A stretch of DNA of 64,000 bases from JBEHWX01 sp048498995 (GCA_048498995.1 JBEHWX010000016.1:1-64000); one strand, 5' to 3'; positions 23,881 through 33,313 are shown, counted from the first letter of the stretch. Notes: generated by a model from the sequence alone, not told the origin. Translations and numbers: made by a program.

Positions 23881-25125
23881 ATGAAACGTACACGCGAGAA
23901 GCAGAGAGAGGAGCGACGGAAGCAGCCGGCGGGCTCCCGGAAAACCCGGGAGTCCGCGCGGTCCGGAGCCGAAACCAAGCGCCGGAACGCGGCCGGCGGC
24001 GCCACCGCGCGAGCCGCGACCACCGGTTCCATCATAGATACGCCACTCCCCGGAAAACGCTCGGCGAGGAAGGGGAGCACGGCGGAGGTGACGCGCGCGG
24101 CCTCGGCGCGGCCGGTGAAGGCCGCGGCGACGAAGGCGCGTCGGACCCGGGCGGCGGCTACCAAGCCCGCCTCGCCGGCCGGGAAGTCCAAGCCAGTGAC
24201 CGGAGCATCCGCCGTGAAGCGGACCGGAGCGTCCGCGCCGTCCATTGCCCGGGCGACCACGCGGAGAAAGGAGGGAGAGAAGAGAGGGACGGAGAAGTTG
24301 AAGAAGGAGACCGCGAAGAACGTGACGGCATCGGCACGGAAGAAAGGGGGCGTCCGGTCCGGCGGAACCGGCGTCGGTCGTGCCGCCAAGACCACATCCA
24401 CCATGGATCAGACAGTTGCCAAGGCCCGGACGAAGAAGAGCGCCACCGCGAGCGTCCGGAAGAGAGAGAAGAGAGGTGATGTGAAACCCGCCTCCCTGGA
24501 TACCGCGACCATCCGGGGGAAGGGGAGCTCCCGCGGCACGGCCGGCCGGCCGAAGAAGGGGGTATCGAAGGCAACCGCGATCGTGAAGGAGCCGGCGCGG
24601 CGTCGTGGTTCGGCCGCCACGGCCGAGCCGGTGATGTCGAAGACGCGCGCGTCGAAGAGGCCGAAAATGGAGACAGTGAAAGCGGCGGCATCGAAGGTCG
24701 CCGCGCCCAAGAAGAGGAAGGTCGCCATTGCGCCGGAGCCGCAAGCGTCGAAGGTGGCGGCTCCGAGGAAGAGGAGGGTGGCTGTCGTGCCGGAGCCGCC
24801 GGTCGTGAATGTGCCGGCCAGGCGCAAGCGGCGTTCATCGCGAGCCGTGTCGGAGTTCGTTCCGTTGCCGGAGATCCGGATGACCGGCGAGCTGGAGCTG
24901 ACGCCGCCGAAGTGGCCCAATGCGCGTTTCCGCAAGGGGCAGCGTCTGCGAATGCTCCATTACCTGGCGCCGTTACCGCGTGGCGCGACCGTCTACGTGC
25001 TCGACATCGAGCCGGACGAGGAGGATATCAACCTGTACAGATATCTGGTCGAGGGGCAGTCGCGCGGTCAGGCGATCGAGGTCTGGACGGTGGAACGGGA
25101 TCTTGACCTGCCATTCCTGGATTGA
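23881..25125 (+). CDS. Histone-H1-like basic protein with a distinct C-terminal domain
   Basis: 414 aa. Residues 1-325 are almost wholly Lys, Arg, Ala, Ser, Thr and Pro with many KKR, RKR and AAT clusters, like the tails of bacterial and eukaryotic H1-type proteins, and should bind DNA non-specifically. Near 245-300 there are two adjacent copies of a 19-residue unit (ASKVAAPKKRKVAIAPEP, ASKVAAPRKRRVAVVPEP). Residues 326-414 are a separate, mixed-composition, apparently folded domain (FRKGQRLRMLHYLAPLPRG, VYVLDIEPDEEDINLYRYL, then an acidic end) that I do not recognise. It starts 11 bases after the Mgm101-like stop, so the two are surely co-transcribed. A role in chromatin or in shaping DNA for recombination is inferred. 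Other long frames inside the basic region are shadows. Confidence 0.8.
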   Translation: MKRTREKQREERRKQPAGSRKTRESARSGAETKRRNAAGGATARAATTGSIIDTPLPGKRSARKGSTAEVTRAASARPVKAAATKARRTRAAATKPASPAGKSKPVTGASAVKRTGASAPSIARATTRRKEGEKRGTEKLKKETAKNVTASARKKGGVRSGGTGVGRAAKTTSTMDQTVAKARTKKSATASVRKREKRGDVKPASLDTATIRGKGSSRGTAGRPKKGVSKATAIVKEPARRRGSAATAEPVMSKTRASKRPKMETVKAAASKVAAPKKRKVAIAPEPQASKVAAPRKRRVAVVPEPPVVNVPARRKRRSSRAVSEFVPLPEIRMTGELELTPPKWPNARFRKGQRLRMLHYLAPLPRGATVYVLDIEPDEEDINLYRYLVEGQSRGQAIEVWTVERDLDLPFLD

Positions 25126-25200
25126 GGGAGAAGAGAGATGACACCGCGTGGGGGGGAGAGTGATGTGAGAGAGCAACATAGCATGCATGAAGAGAGCAAT

Positions 25201-25226
25201 GACCGGCGGCCCATGGGCCGCCGGTC
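25201..25226 (+). terminator. Perfect 26-bp palindrome after the Mgm101-H1 operon
   Basis: Each half is gaccggcggccca, so the transcript folds into a GC-rich hairpin of about 11 bp with a tiny loop, followed by gcgtttcc. It lies 75 bases after the last stop and is the likely end of the operon, although the T-run is poor. Confidence 0.65.
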
Positions 25227-28200
25227 GCGTTTCCGGCCACGTGGGAGAGTAGTCCGAATCGCGGGTGGATGATCGTGACGGTGGCACCCCGCGGCCTGTG
25301 GCGCCGAATGTTCTGTGTTGAATCCGCATCGTTCCGTTCGGCGCGTCCGCTGTTCAGTGTTGAGCCTGTGTTCAAGCACCATCGGGCCGTATGGGCGTCA
25401 TTGCGGGTCCGTCGGACAATCAGTGACCTGAATGCCGATGCGGTGACGAACGGGCACCGTCTCGGTCCGGTCACGCCGAACGGCGTTCCGGCCGATCTCG
25501 ATGCGAGAGCCTGATGTGTACGTGATGTGGCGCGCGCGACGTGTCCCGCCCGTGGCGCGGGGTGCCGGGAAGATGCGCGCATCGACGTGATGATGAGGCT
25601 TGTGCAATCGCGGCCGGAGTCGCTGAACGGTCTGTGTGGCCGGCCATCGGAGGTTCGCATGTTGCCTGGAGGAGATAGCCGGGAGGAGATATCTCGACCA
25701 GTTCGTAGTCACCTTATTACGCGAGCGAATCGAACAACACCGAACTATCCGGGTGGTGGCTGCGTGCGAGGTTCGCGCGGCGTAGGTTCCAGAGGGACGA
25801 AGTAAGATCTCCGCCGAGCCGCCCCGCGGTCTCGGATCACATGCGTAAACTGGGGTGGCGTGGGATAAGGGACTCTGCGAAGCCTTCAGCGATCCCTTCC
25901 GCGATGGGCCCGGCCTCTCGAGCCTAATCCAGAGATTCAAGGTGGCGTGTTCTGGGCTACGAGCTCCAACCGGAGACGGCCTCGGGATCATGTCCACATC
26001 CCAGAATATCTAATACCGTTATTGCACAACGATAGTATTCAAATAGACGGTCAGTTGACGAAATAGGAAGGGGGGAGAGGTGTCGATGGGGAAGGTCCGG
26101 AGCTGGTCTCCTCGAGCTGGATCTGGTCGGCGTTCGATTGCTGATGCTATGAGGATCGGTCGAGATCGCTATCGTGAGCGCCCGCACGGTGAACTTCCGC
26201 GGAGCGAATTCCGCGGAGCGAATTCCGCGGAGCGTTCTCGCGGTGATGCGTCGTGTGGTATGCCAGCGACACCGCGGCGCCACCGGGTGCATGCGGTGTG
26301 CTTGCTCGAGCTCCAGACCATGTCGCCGCGCCGATTACGTCGGCCCGGATGCAGTTCGAATGAGCGTTCAAGCGGTTCCGAGTTCTCGCCGAATCAAGTT
26401 CAACTTCGACCCGGCCAACAAGCGAGCTCTCCCCCCGTCATCCGGCGCCCATCATATGAGATGCGCACGACGTCAGGCGTGCATCCAACGTGCGATGTTG
26501 CGGCCGACGGTGAATCATGCCGTGTGCAAGGCGCTTCCGGTCACGAATCCAGATGGCAGCGCTTCAGATCGGGTCGGACCCTCCATGGAGCCCGTTGCGG
26601 GCTTGTTCGCGGAAATGCCCGTATATGGATCGATCCCGTCCCTTGCGATATCCTCCACGGCAACTAGGTTGCGCGGCCACCGGCGCACTCGCGCTCAACT
26701 CTCGTCAAGCATGGTTCCGAAATACTGGCGGTGGCGACAGGTGTCGCTTTCGTGGGAGTGCATTCATGTGGCGGCATATATGTCGCCTGACCGCCGAGCA
26801 ATCGTGAGTTGTTCGCGGCGTACTCGTGGTGGCCTACGTGTTCGTCCTGGTCGATTTGCGACCCGGCACCCCGCCTCTAGAGCCAGCCAGAACCGACCCG
26901 AGTCACTCCTGCGTCACGATGCCGCTGCGCGACTCCGTCTGAATCAGGACTCTGGTTCCGTTATGGCAGTGCATTGAGCCGCAATGGAACCGGTCGGATC
27001 TGGTCATGATGGCGGATTCGACCAGCTACTCGTAATCAGGTGCTCCTGGGCCGGCATGTTGTCCCGAAGCATCGTGGTTGGCTGCGCGTTGAAATCTTGT
27101 GGGTTCGGCACGAACGAAGCTCATGACGGATCGGCGACCCGATCATCCCTGACTGTCAGTGATGCGCTACCGGGACCCATCTCGTCAACCGTCCGTGATC
27201 CTTTGCTGGGATGTCTGCCGCTCGAGTTGCGGATCGATTGGGCACTCGCTCGGCGAGCGCACGGCAGCGCGGCGAATCCCGGCGAGCGAATCTCCACGAA
27301 GGCCGATCCGGCTATCGATGGCATTGGCGGAGCGTACACGCAGACGCCCGATACGAAGTAGATCAGGTTCACGATCATCGACGTCAGCGGATCACCGATT
27401 CCACCCGCGATAGCGCCGAATCCAGCTCAACAGACCTAGCCATACGCCCCTGTACCTTACACCCGTGTCGATCATAATGCATATTATGTCATCTAACGAA
27501 TCTGGTTGATGATATGACTATTGGTGTGCGCCTGAAGACCGCTTGGTCCATGGTGAACAGCCGCTCCCCTTCCGACGCTCCCGTTTCGTTCGTGGTTCAT
27601 CGCATGTCGCTGTGGGTTGCCGCGAGTTCCGCCGTGTTGCCGCGTATGTCGAGCCTCACGATCTCGGAATGAATCTCCAGGCATTTCGAATACATCGGCG
27701 GTTCGATCATCGCGGTCCTCGGCCTCGAACGGATTTGTCGTGGCGATCAGCCGGATCGATCTCTTGGTTGTGGCGCTGATTGAAGAGCTTCGTGCCTTCC
27801 CGTGGTATTCGTGGCGATCCTTTTCTCGTCCGGTGCGGAGCGCGCGTCCTTGACGGATCCAGGGTTCCGAGGTGTTGCCGTGGTCATGAGGTGGTCACGT
27901 TCCGGGGGCGCCTCATGAGGTTGTCCAGGAAGCCTTTCGAAGCCGCCATACCCCGAGAGGTCGCGAGCCTCGGCGGCTGGTGGCTACACGGTGGATCACG
28001 GGCTCATCACGCTCTTTGAAGCGAACCAGGTCAACGCGCGGGCGCGTGTGCTCATGCGGACTGACGGTGAGCGTTGTGGGTTGCCGCAAGCGTGTGGCAT
28101 TCGATGATGTGGGCCTGTCGGGGCCGGTAGTCGGTATGTGAGCTCGGGAAGCTTGCGGACCTTTCCGCTGGTTTCCGACCCGTCTCAGAGTCGCGGCCAG

Positions 28201-28522
28201 ATCCCGCGCTCGCACGGCTATTCTACGTCGATGCCGCCTGGCCGATCGGCCGTGTCGTGAGTGGCCGAAGATCCGTGGTTGAGCGCGGACTCGCGGTGTT
28301 CCAGGCATGCTTCCAGCCCTGCTTCCAGGGGCGCTGATGGCACTACCCGGGATCGCCTCGATGAGCTCCCGGTCAGGCCGGAAACGTCAACGCCCCGAAC
28401 GACATTCATGCTCGTTCGAGGCGTCTCCGAATCCTCTGGATGCGCTGCCCATGGTCTTGCCGGCGCCGCTCGATTCGCCCGTGGAAACCGGGGCGTCGTG
28501 CGCTCGGGACCCGGCGGTCGCG
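25227..28522. other. 3.3-kb gene-poor region
   Basis: No open frame on either strand is recognisable. The longest (a 267-codon plus frame at 26174-26977) has the Arg/Ser/Cys/His-rich, motif-free look of chance translation. The base composition is visibly less GC-rich than in the flanking genes, with AT-rich patches around 26010-26060 and 27440-27530. The latter includes the small palindrome cataatgcatattatg (27473-27488) and a near-stem catctaac/gttgatg. A direct repeat lies at 26192-26234. No tRNA, rRNA or CRISPR pattern was found. It may be a decayed island or hold undetected RNAs. Confidence 0.6.
26192..26234. repeat. 14-bp direct repeat, three tandem copies
   Basis: aattccgcggagcg occurs perfectly twice (26207-26220 and 26221-26234), preceded by a diverged copy aacttccgcggagcg (26192-26206). 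Each unit contains the palindrome ccgcgg. It could be a protein-binding array or simple slippage. Confidence 0.85.
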
Positions 28523-29632
28523 TCAGTTCAGATGCGTCTTCAACTCGACCGTGAAGGTCGAGCCATGGCCGAGACCGGCGCTGGCGGCCACGAGCGTTCC
28601 CTGGTGGGCATTGACGATGCTCCGGCTGATGGCAAGGCCCAGCCCGAGCCCGCCGAAGGTCCGGTTCGTCGTGGCGGCGCCCTGATCGAAAGCGTCGAAG
28701 ATCGTCGTCAGAAGGTGCGGCTCGATGCCGATGCCGTTGTCGACGACCGAGATCTGGATTGAGCCGTCAGCGGAATTCATCGTCGAGATCGCGATCCGTC
28801 CGCCGGCCGCCGTGAACTTCACCGCGTTCTTGATCAGGTTCCAGATCACCTGCTGCAGCCTCGCCATGTCGGCCCTGACGTAGGTCGCGGTCGCGTTCAA
28901 TCGGAGATCCAGCTCCAGACGCTTGCTCTCGATATCAGCGCTGCAGATCTCGACGACATCCTGAATCACGGCGTGAACGTTGACGACGTCGAACTGCATC
29001 TGCAGCTTTCCCTTGGCGATGCGCGTCACGTCCAGAAGATCATCGATCAGCCGCGCCTCCAGCAGCGCGTTCCGGTGGATGATGTCGATGAGCGGACGCG
29101 ATTCGCCGGGCAGGTCCATATCCGTCAGCAGCGTGACCGCGGCCAGGATCGGGTTGAGTGGCGTGCGAAGCTCGTGGCTGAGCACGGCAAGGAACTGATC
29201 CTTCGCGCGATTGGCCGCCTCGGCCTCCTGCAGCGCGAAGTCGAGCTTCCGTTCCGCCTGACGCATCCGGAGAATCGCGTTGATGTGCGCGAGGAGCACC
29301 TCCGGCTCCAGCGGCTCGGTCAGATACCCATCGGCCCCCCCTTCCAGTCCCTTGATCTGATCGCGCGATCCGACGAACGATGCCGACATCAGCATCACCG
29401 GAATCGACGTCGTTTCCTGATCCGTCTTCAGATAGCGGCAGACCTCGAACCCGCTCATATCCGGCAGGTTGACATCGAGCAGGATCAGATCCGGCTGGAG
29501 ACTCCGGGCCATTTCGATCCCCTCGGCCGCGGTTGCCGCCTCGGCAAGGCGGAATCCCGCGCGCGCGAGGATCCGTCCGGTGGCATACCGACCGGCCTCG
29601 TTGTCGTCGATGTTCAGGATGATCGTGCTCAT
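28523..29632 (-). CDS. Receiver-histidine kinase (REC-HisKA-HATPase)
   Basis: 369 aa. An N-terminal receiver (acceptor Asp53 in LLDVNLPD) joins through a short helix to HisKA (His153 in LSHELRTPLNP) and a HATPase domain (NLIKNAVKFT, DNGIGI, GGLGLGLAI). In the receiver, the usual conserved lysine before the last helix is glutamate (YLTEP, residue 106), seen in some receivers of this subfamily and possibly altering switching. A kinase controlled by its own receiver suggests that an upstream kinase phosphorylates it. Its ATG overlaps the stop of the preceding gene (ATGA), so it is the last gene of the stressosome operon and likely a downstream output. Confidence 0.92.
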   Translation of the reverse strand: MSTIILNIDDNEAGRYATGRILARAGFRLAEAATAAEGIEMARSLQPDLILLDVNLPDMSGFEVCRYLKTDQETTSIPVMLMSASFVGSRDQIKGLEGGADGYLTEPLEPEVLLAHINAILRMRQAERKLDFALQEAEAANRAKDQFLAVLSHELRTPLNPILAAVTLLTDMDLPGESRPLIDIIHRNALLEARLIDDLLDVTRIAKGKLQMQFDVVNVHAVIQDVVEICSADIESKRLELDLRLNATATYVRADMARLQQVIWNLIKNAVKFTAAGGRIAISTMNSADGSIQISVVDNGIGIEPHLLTTIFDAFDQGAATTNRTFGGLGLGLAISRSIVNAHQGTLVAASAGLGHGSTFTVELKTHLN

Positions 29633-31491
29633 AGGGTTGTACCTCTTCCGGTCTGATCGATGTGCTCGGCATCAGACCCCGGGGCGCTCCGCTCCGCGGT
29701 ATCTCCGGCCGCCGCGCGCGAGGCCAGCAGGGAGTTTACCGTCTCGGCGATTATTTCCCGGGTCACCGTCTGCTTGGAGATCAACGTCAGTCGCTGATCG
29801 GCAATGAATGCCCGCTCCGCCTGCGTGAGCGTCTTCGAGGTGACGATCACGATCGGAATCGACGCGGTGTCTTCGTGGCTCCGAAGCCGGCGAACGACCT
29901 CGAAGCCGTCGACCTCCGGCATGATGAGGTCGAGCAGGATCGCATCCGGCGGACGTTTCCGCGCTTCCTCCACCCCCTTGGCTCCCCCGTTGGCGGTCAC
30001 CACGCTGAACGGCACGTCGGCGGCCATCTTGGTAAGGTAGTAGCGGGTGGCGTCCTCGTCGTCGATGATCAGCACCAGCGGAATCACCGGATCGATCTCG
30101 GCCAAGGCGTTCTCCTGCTCCTTGCTTCTGATGCGTCGCGGCAGCCTGACCGAAAAGACCGAACCGGCTCCCGGCGTGCTCTCGACCGTCAGGCTGCCGC
30201 CGAGAAGCTCGGCAAGACGGCGTGAAAGCGGCAGCCCGAGCCCCGTGCCTTTCACTTTCTGCTGGAAGCGATTGCGGACCTGGCCGAACTCCTCGAAGAT
30301 GATGTCGACGTGCGCTGAGTCGATGCCGATGCCGGTGTCGGACACGGTGATCGACACCCACTCGCCATCGTCGGAGACCCGCACGGCGACTCGTACCTCG
30401 CCATGCTCGGTGAATTTCAGCGCGTTGGAGACCAGGTTGCGGACGATCTGCGCGATCTTCCCCTCGTCGCTCTCCATCCGCAGCCCCGACGGGGCCGGCT
30501 CGAAGACGAGGGAGACCGAATCGTCGGTCAGCAGCGGACGGAGCACGCCGCGGAGCGCGCCGAGCAGATCCTGCACGTCGAACGGCATCACGTTCAGCTC
30601 GGTGCGTCCGGCCTCCACCTTGGCGATGTCCAGCAGGTCGTTGACCAGCTCGGTCAGGTCCTGAGCGCTCTTGCGGATGAACGTGACCTGTTTCTCCTGC
30701 TCGGAGGTGAGATCTCCGTCGGTCCGTTCGATCAGCAGTCGCGACAGGGCGATGATCGAGTTCAGCGGGGTGCGGAACTCGTGGCTCATGTTCGAAAGGA
30801 AGCGGGACTTGATCTCGTCGGACTGCCGCAGCCGCTCGGCGCGCTCGTCGAGCTCCGCGTAGAGCGCCACCACGCCGCGGTTGGTATCCTCCAGCTCCTT
30901 GTTCATCTCCACCAGCTCATCCTGGCGCTGCTGCATCTCGTCGACCATCCTGAGAAGCTCCTGGCTGAGCTCCTGGTTCTGCTGGCGAAGCTCCTCGTAG
31001 GCGTCGCGCGGGGCCTCACGGGCGATCTCGTCGGCGATGCCGGCCACGTCGGTCGCCGTCAGGCGGGTGCTCCGCGGCAGGAGCTTCTCCATCGTCACGC
31101 GCGTTCCGGCACCGGGGCTCGACTCCACGGTCAGCCCATCCATCAACCGCTGCGCGCCGACGATTCCCATCCCCATGCCGGTCATCGAACGGTAACGGCC
31201 GCCGAGGATATCCCTCAGATTGCCGATGCCGGGACCGTTGTCGGAGACCACGACCTTCATCGCCGGGTCCGGCGAGGTGCGGACCAGATATTCGATCCGC
31301 CCTCCGCCGGCGTAGCGGAACGCGTTGCGCGCGATCTCGCTGACGGCCGTCGCGATGCGCGTCCCGTCCTGTCGCACGAATCCCAGAAGCTCGGCCAGAC
31401 TCGACGCGCGTCTGCGGGCGGCGACCAGATCCCGTTCCGCCTCGATCGTCATCGTGACAATCGAATGCTCATCCTGCGCTCTTCCTGTCAT
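29629..31491 (-). CDS. Fusion: RsbT-like ATPase, histidine kinase and receiver
   Basis: 620 aa from the ATG at 31491, which overlaps the stop of the previous gene (ATGA). The frame stays open further upstream to 32025, but that part is antisense-like sequence inside the neighbouring gene and is rejected. Residues 1-135 are an RsbT/RsbW-type GHKL ATPase (SEIARNAFRY, DNGPGI, GMGMGIVGAQRL). A coiled coil (about 160-230) follows, then HisKA (His237 in MSHEFRTPLNS), HATPase (DTGIGI, GTGLGLPLSRRL) and a receiver (Asp521 in LLDLIMPEVDG, Lys in ISKQ). The first ATPase domain resembles the stand-alone RsbT of the same operon, so this protein could bind the stressosome and convert its signal into His-Asp phosphorelay. 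This is an inference from the fusion and operon. Confidence 0.88.
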   Translation of the reverse strand: MTGRAQDEHSIVTMTIEAERDLVAARRRASSLAELLGFVRQDGTRIATAVSEIARNAFRYAGGGRIEYLVRTSPDPAMKVVVSDNGPGIGNLRDILGGRYRSMTGMGMGIVGAQRLMDGLTVESSPGAGTRVTMEKLLPRSTRLTATDVAGIADEIAREAPRDAYEELRQQNQELSQELLRMVDEMQQRQDELVEMNKELEDTNRGVVALYAELDERAERLRQSDEIKSRFLSNMSHEFRTPLNSIIALSRLLIERTDGDLTSEQEKQVTFIRKSAQDLTELVNDLLDIAKVEAGRTELNVMPFDVQDLLGALRGVLRPLLTDDSVSLVFEPAPSGLRMESDEGKIAQIVRNLVSNALKFTEHGEVRVAVRVSDDGEWVSITVSDTGIGIDSAHVDIIFEEFGQVRNRFQQKVKGTGLGLPLSRRLAELLGGSLTVESTPGAGSVFSVRLPRRIRSKEQENALAEIDPVIPLVLIIDDEDATRYYLTKMAADVPFSVVTANGGAKGVEEARKRPPDAILLDLIMPEVDGFEVVRRLRSHEDTASIPIVIVTSKTLTQAERAFIADQRLTLISKQTVTREIIAETVNSLLASRAAAGDTAERSAPGSDAEHIDQTGRGTTL

Positions 31492-32537
31492 ATGCTCTCC
31501 TTGACCACCACCACCGTTGCGTCGTCGCGGACGCGGCGGGCATCGCGATAGAGCGCGCCGGCGATCATCATGGCCGACTGGCGCGCCAGCGCCGGATGCT
31601 TCGGCAGATCCCAATGCGTCGCGATGCCATCCGAATGGAGCACGAGCGTGCTTCCGGCCGGAAACGGATACAGGAACTCCTGCACCCGTCGTACCTGCAC
31701 GCCGAGCGTGCCGTTGTGGGAGACGAGTCGCTTGCTCTGCTCGCCGTTGACGATCACCGCGCCGATGTTGCCGATCCCGGCGTAGGTGACCGTGTGCGCG
31801 ACGGTATCGATCAGGGCCACGGCCGCCACGGCGCCCCTGGTGCTCCGCAGCGCCTGATGAAGCGCGTCGATCATCTGTCCCGGCGTGATCATGCCGAAGC
31901 CCGAGGCGGTCTCCTCGGCGAAGGCGCGGCGCGCCAGCTCGGCCGCCTGCGCTGCCAGAAGGCCATGCCCGAGGCCGTCGACGATCATCACCATCGACCG
32001 GTCGGCGCCGACGCGGGCGCTCCATCCGTCACCACTGACATTTTCCCCCGGATGGGGGACGCCGATGCCGAACATATCGAGGTGGGACCTGGCGTGTCGG
32101 GGAGCGGCCTCCCCCTTGGCGAGGGTCGCGGCGATCACGCTTCCCTCGCCAGGGGCGGAGTAGATCTCGAGCGAGCCGGAGGAGAGCCGGGAGAGCGCGC
32201 CGAGCCCGGATCCGCTGCTCCCCGCGGTGGAGAATCCATCGCGCATGCACTCGGCCACGTTGGCCATGCCCGGCCCCCGGTCGAGCGTCTCCAGCGTGAG
32301 CGATGCCTGCGTGCCACGCATCGTCGTGGTCGCAAGAAGCTCGCCGCCGGAGGTGTGCTTCAGCAGATTGGTGGCGAGCTCGGTCGCCATGATCGAGGCC
32401 TTGCCCTGTTCGGTCTCATCGAATCCCAGCTCCTTGGCAATGCCGTTGACACGCCGACGCGCCTCGGCCACCTGACTTTGCTCCAGGACCATGATCGTCT
32501 CGGTCGTGCTCGAAATCATCGGATCTAAGTTTTCCAT
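31488..32537 (-). CDS. Anti-sigma-type ATPase fused to SpoIIE/PP2C phosphatase (RsbX-like)
   Basis: 349 aa. The first part (about 1-145) is a GHKL ATPase of the RsbW/RsbT kind (ATELATNLLKH, DRGPGM). The second is a PP2C/SpoIIE phosphatase with the metal-binding aspartates in SGDGW, VDGLGHG, HSDGI and RDDATVVVVK. In Bacillus, RsbX resets the stressosome by dephosphorylating RsbR and RsbS; this protein sits in the equivalent place and probably does the same. It overlaps rsbT by 13 bases at its start and the next gene by 4 at its end. Confidence 0.88.
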   Translation of the reverse strand: MENLDPMISSTTETIMVLEQSQVAEARRRVNGIAKELGFDETEQGKASIMATELATNLLKHTSGGELLATTTMRGTQASLTLETLDRGPGMANVAECMRDGFSTAGSSGSGLGALSRLSSGSLEIYSAPGEGSVIAATLAKGEAAPRHARSHLDMFGIGVPHPGENVSGDGWSARVGADRSMVMIVDGLGHGLLAAQAAELARRAFAEETASGFGMITPGQMIDALHQALRSTRGAVAAVALIDTVAHTVTYAGIGNIGAVIVNGEQSKRLVSHNGTLGVQVRRVQEFLYPFPAGSTLVLHSDGIATHWDLPKHPALARQSAMMIAGALYRDARRVRDDATVVVVKESI

Positions 32538-32932
32538 CGAGTAATTGTCACCTTGGTACCAACACCCACGGTGGATTCCAGTTGAAATTCATTCGAGAGC
32601 CTCCGTGCGCCACTCAGTCCGAGCCCGAGGCCCGAGCCGGTGGTGAAGCCATCCTTCAGCACCATGTCGAGGTCCGGGATGCCCGGCCCCTGATCGCTGA
32701 AGGTGACGCGCACGCCGCGCCGCATTCCCTCGCGTAGCATCTGCAGGGTGGCGGTGCCACCGCCGCCGTAATCGAGGGCGTTGCGGGCAAGCTCACTCGC
32801 GGCCGTGACGATCTTCGTCTGGTCGACCAGACTCAGACCGATCTCCACCGCCCACGACCGCACTGCCTGGCGGACGCGGACGATGTCGTCCGACGAGTGT
32901 ATCGGCATATCGTCACTCCGTTCCACTGCCAT
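32525..32932 (-). CDS. rsbT: RsbT-type serine/threonine kinase of the stressosome
   Basis: 135 aa, the usual family length. GHKL ATPase motifs: SELARNALDYGGGG (N box), FSDQGPGIPD (G1), and GSGLGLGLSGARRL. In the Bacillus stressosome, RsbT phosphorylates RsbR and RsbS, is then released, and activates a partner. It overlaps rsbS by 20 bases and the phosphatase gene by 13, so the proteins are made in step. No SigB, RsbV, RsbW or RsbU gene is present in the window; the likely partners are the kinase fusions downstream. Confidence 0.93.
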   Translation of the reverse strand: MAVERSDDMPIHSSDDIVRVRQAVRSWAVEIGLSLVDQTKIVTAASELARNALDYGGGGTATLQMLREGMRRGVRVTFSDQGPGIPDLDMVLKDGFTTGSGLGLGLSGARRLSNEFQLESTVGVGTKVTITRWKT

Positions 32933-33302
32933 AGTCGCTCTCCTCTTCTTCCAGGGATACCCGGAGCAGCTCCATGCCCTTCTCCACGTTCAGGGCGGTG
33001 CGTATCCCCGGCAGCGACAGTCCAAGCTCGACGAGGGTGATCGCCACCGACGGCTGCATTCCGACGACGACCGTCTGCGCGTCGAGGATGCGGGCCATCG
33101 TGGCGATGCTGTCGAGCATCCGGCCGATGAACGAATCGACGATATCCAGCGACGAGATGTCGATGAGCACGCCGCGGGCGCGCGTCTTGACGATCCTGTC
33201 GGTAAGGTCGTCCTGCAGATTCATCGCGATCCGGTCGTGCATGTCGACCTGAATCGTCACCAGCAGGAACCGACCCATCTTCAGAATGGGAATTCTCTCC
33301 AC
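32913..33302 (-). CDS. rsbS: RsbS-type STAS antagonist, stressosome core
   Basis: 129 aa from a GTG start at 33302. This start is chosen because GGAGG (33307-33311 on the opposite strand) lies four bases upstream and because the protein then begins VERIPILKMGRFLLVTIQ, matching the family start. The frame is open much further upstream but overlaps rsbR and is rejected. A single STAS domain carries IDISSLDIVDSFIGRML; Ser57 in this numbering is the residue equivalent to the serine phosphorylated by RsbT in Bacillus. It forms mixed rings with RsbR and holds RsbT. It lies 11 bases after rsbR. Confidence 0.92.
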   Translation of the reverse strand: MERIPILKMGRFLLVTIQVDMHDRIAMNLQDDLTDRIVKTRARGVLIDISSLDIVDSFIGRMLDSIATMARILDAQTVVVGMQPSVAITLVELGLSLPGIRTALNVEKGMELLRVSLEEEESDYGSGTE

Positions 33303-33313
33303 GTCGCCTCCGC

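Noticed and set aside
23733..24479. 248-codon plus-strand frame overlapping the Mgm101 and H1-like genes
   Set aside because: It follows the H1-like gene in another frame and is Arg/Glu/Gly low complexity; the H1-like frame has a proper start spacing and a folded end.
26174..26977. 267-codon open frame in the gene-poor region
   Set aside because: It has a random-looking composition with high Ser, Arg, Cys and His and no recognisable motif or ribosome binding site.
31492..32025. N-terminal extension of the RsbT-like/HK/REC fusion
   Set aside because: The added 178 residues are Arg-rich and overlap the whole phosphatase domain of the previous gene; the internal ATG forms a clean four-base overlap.
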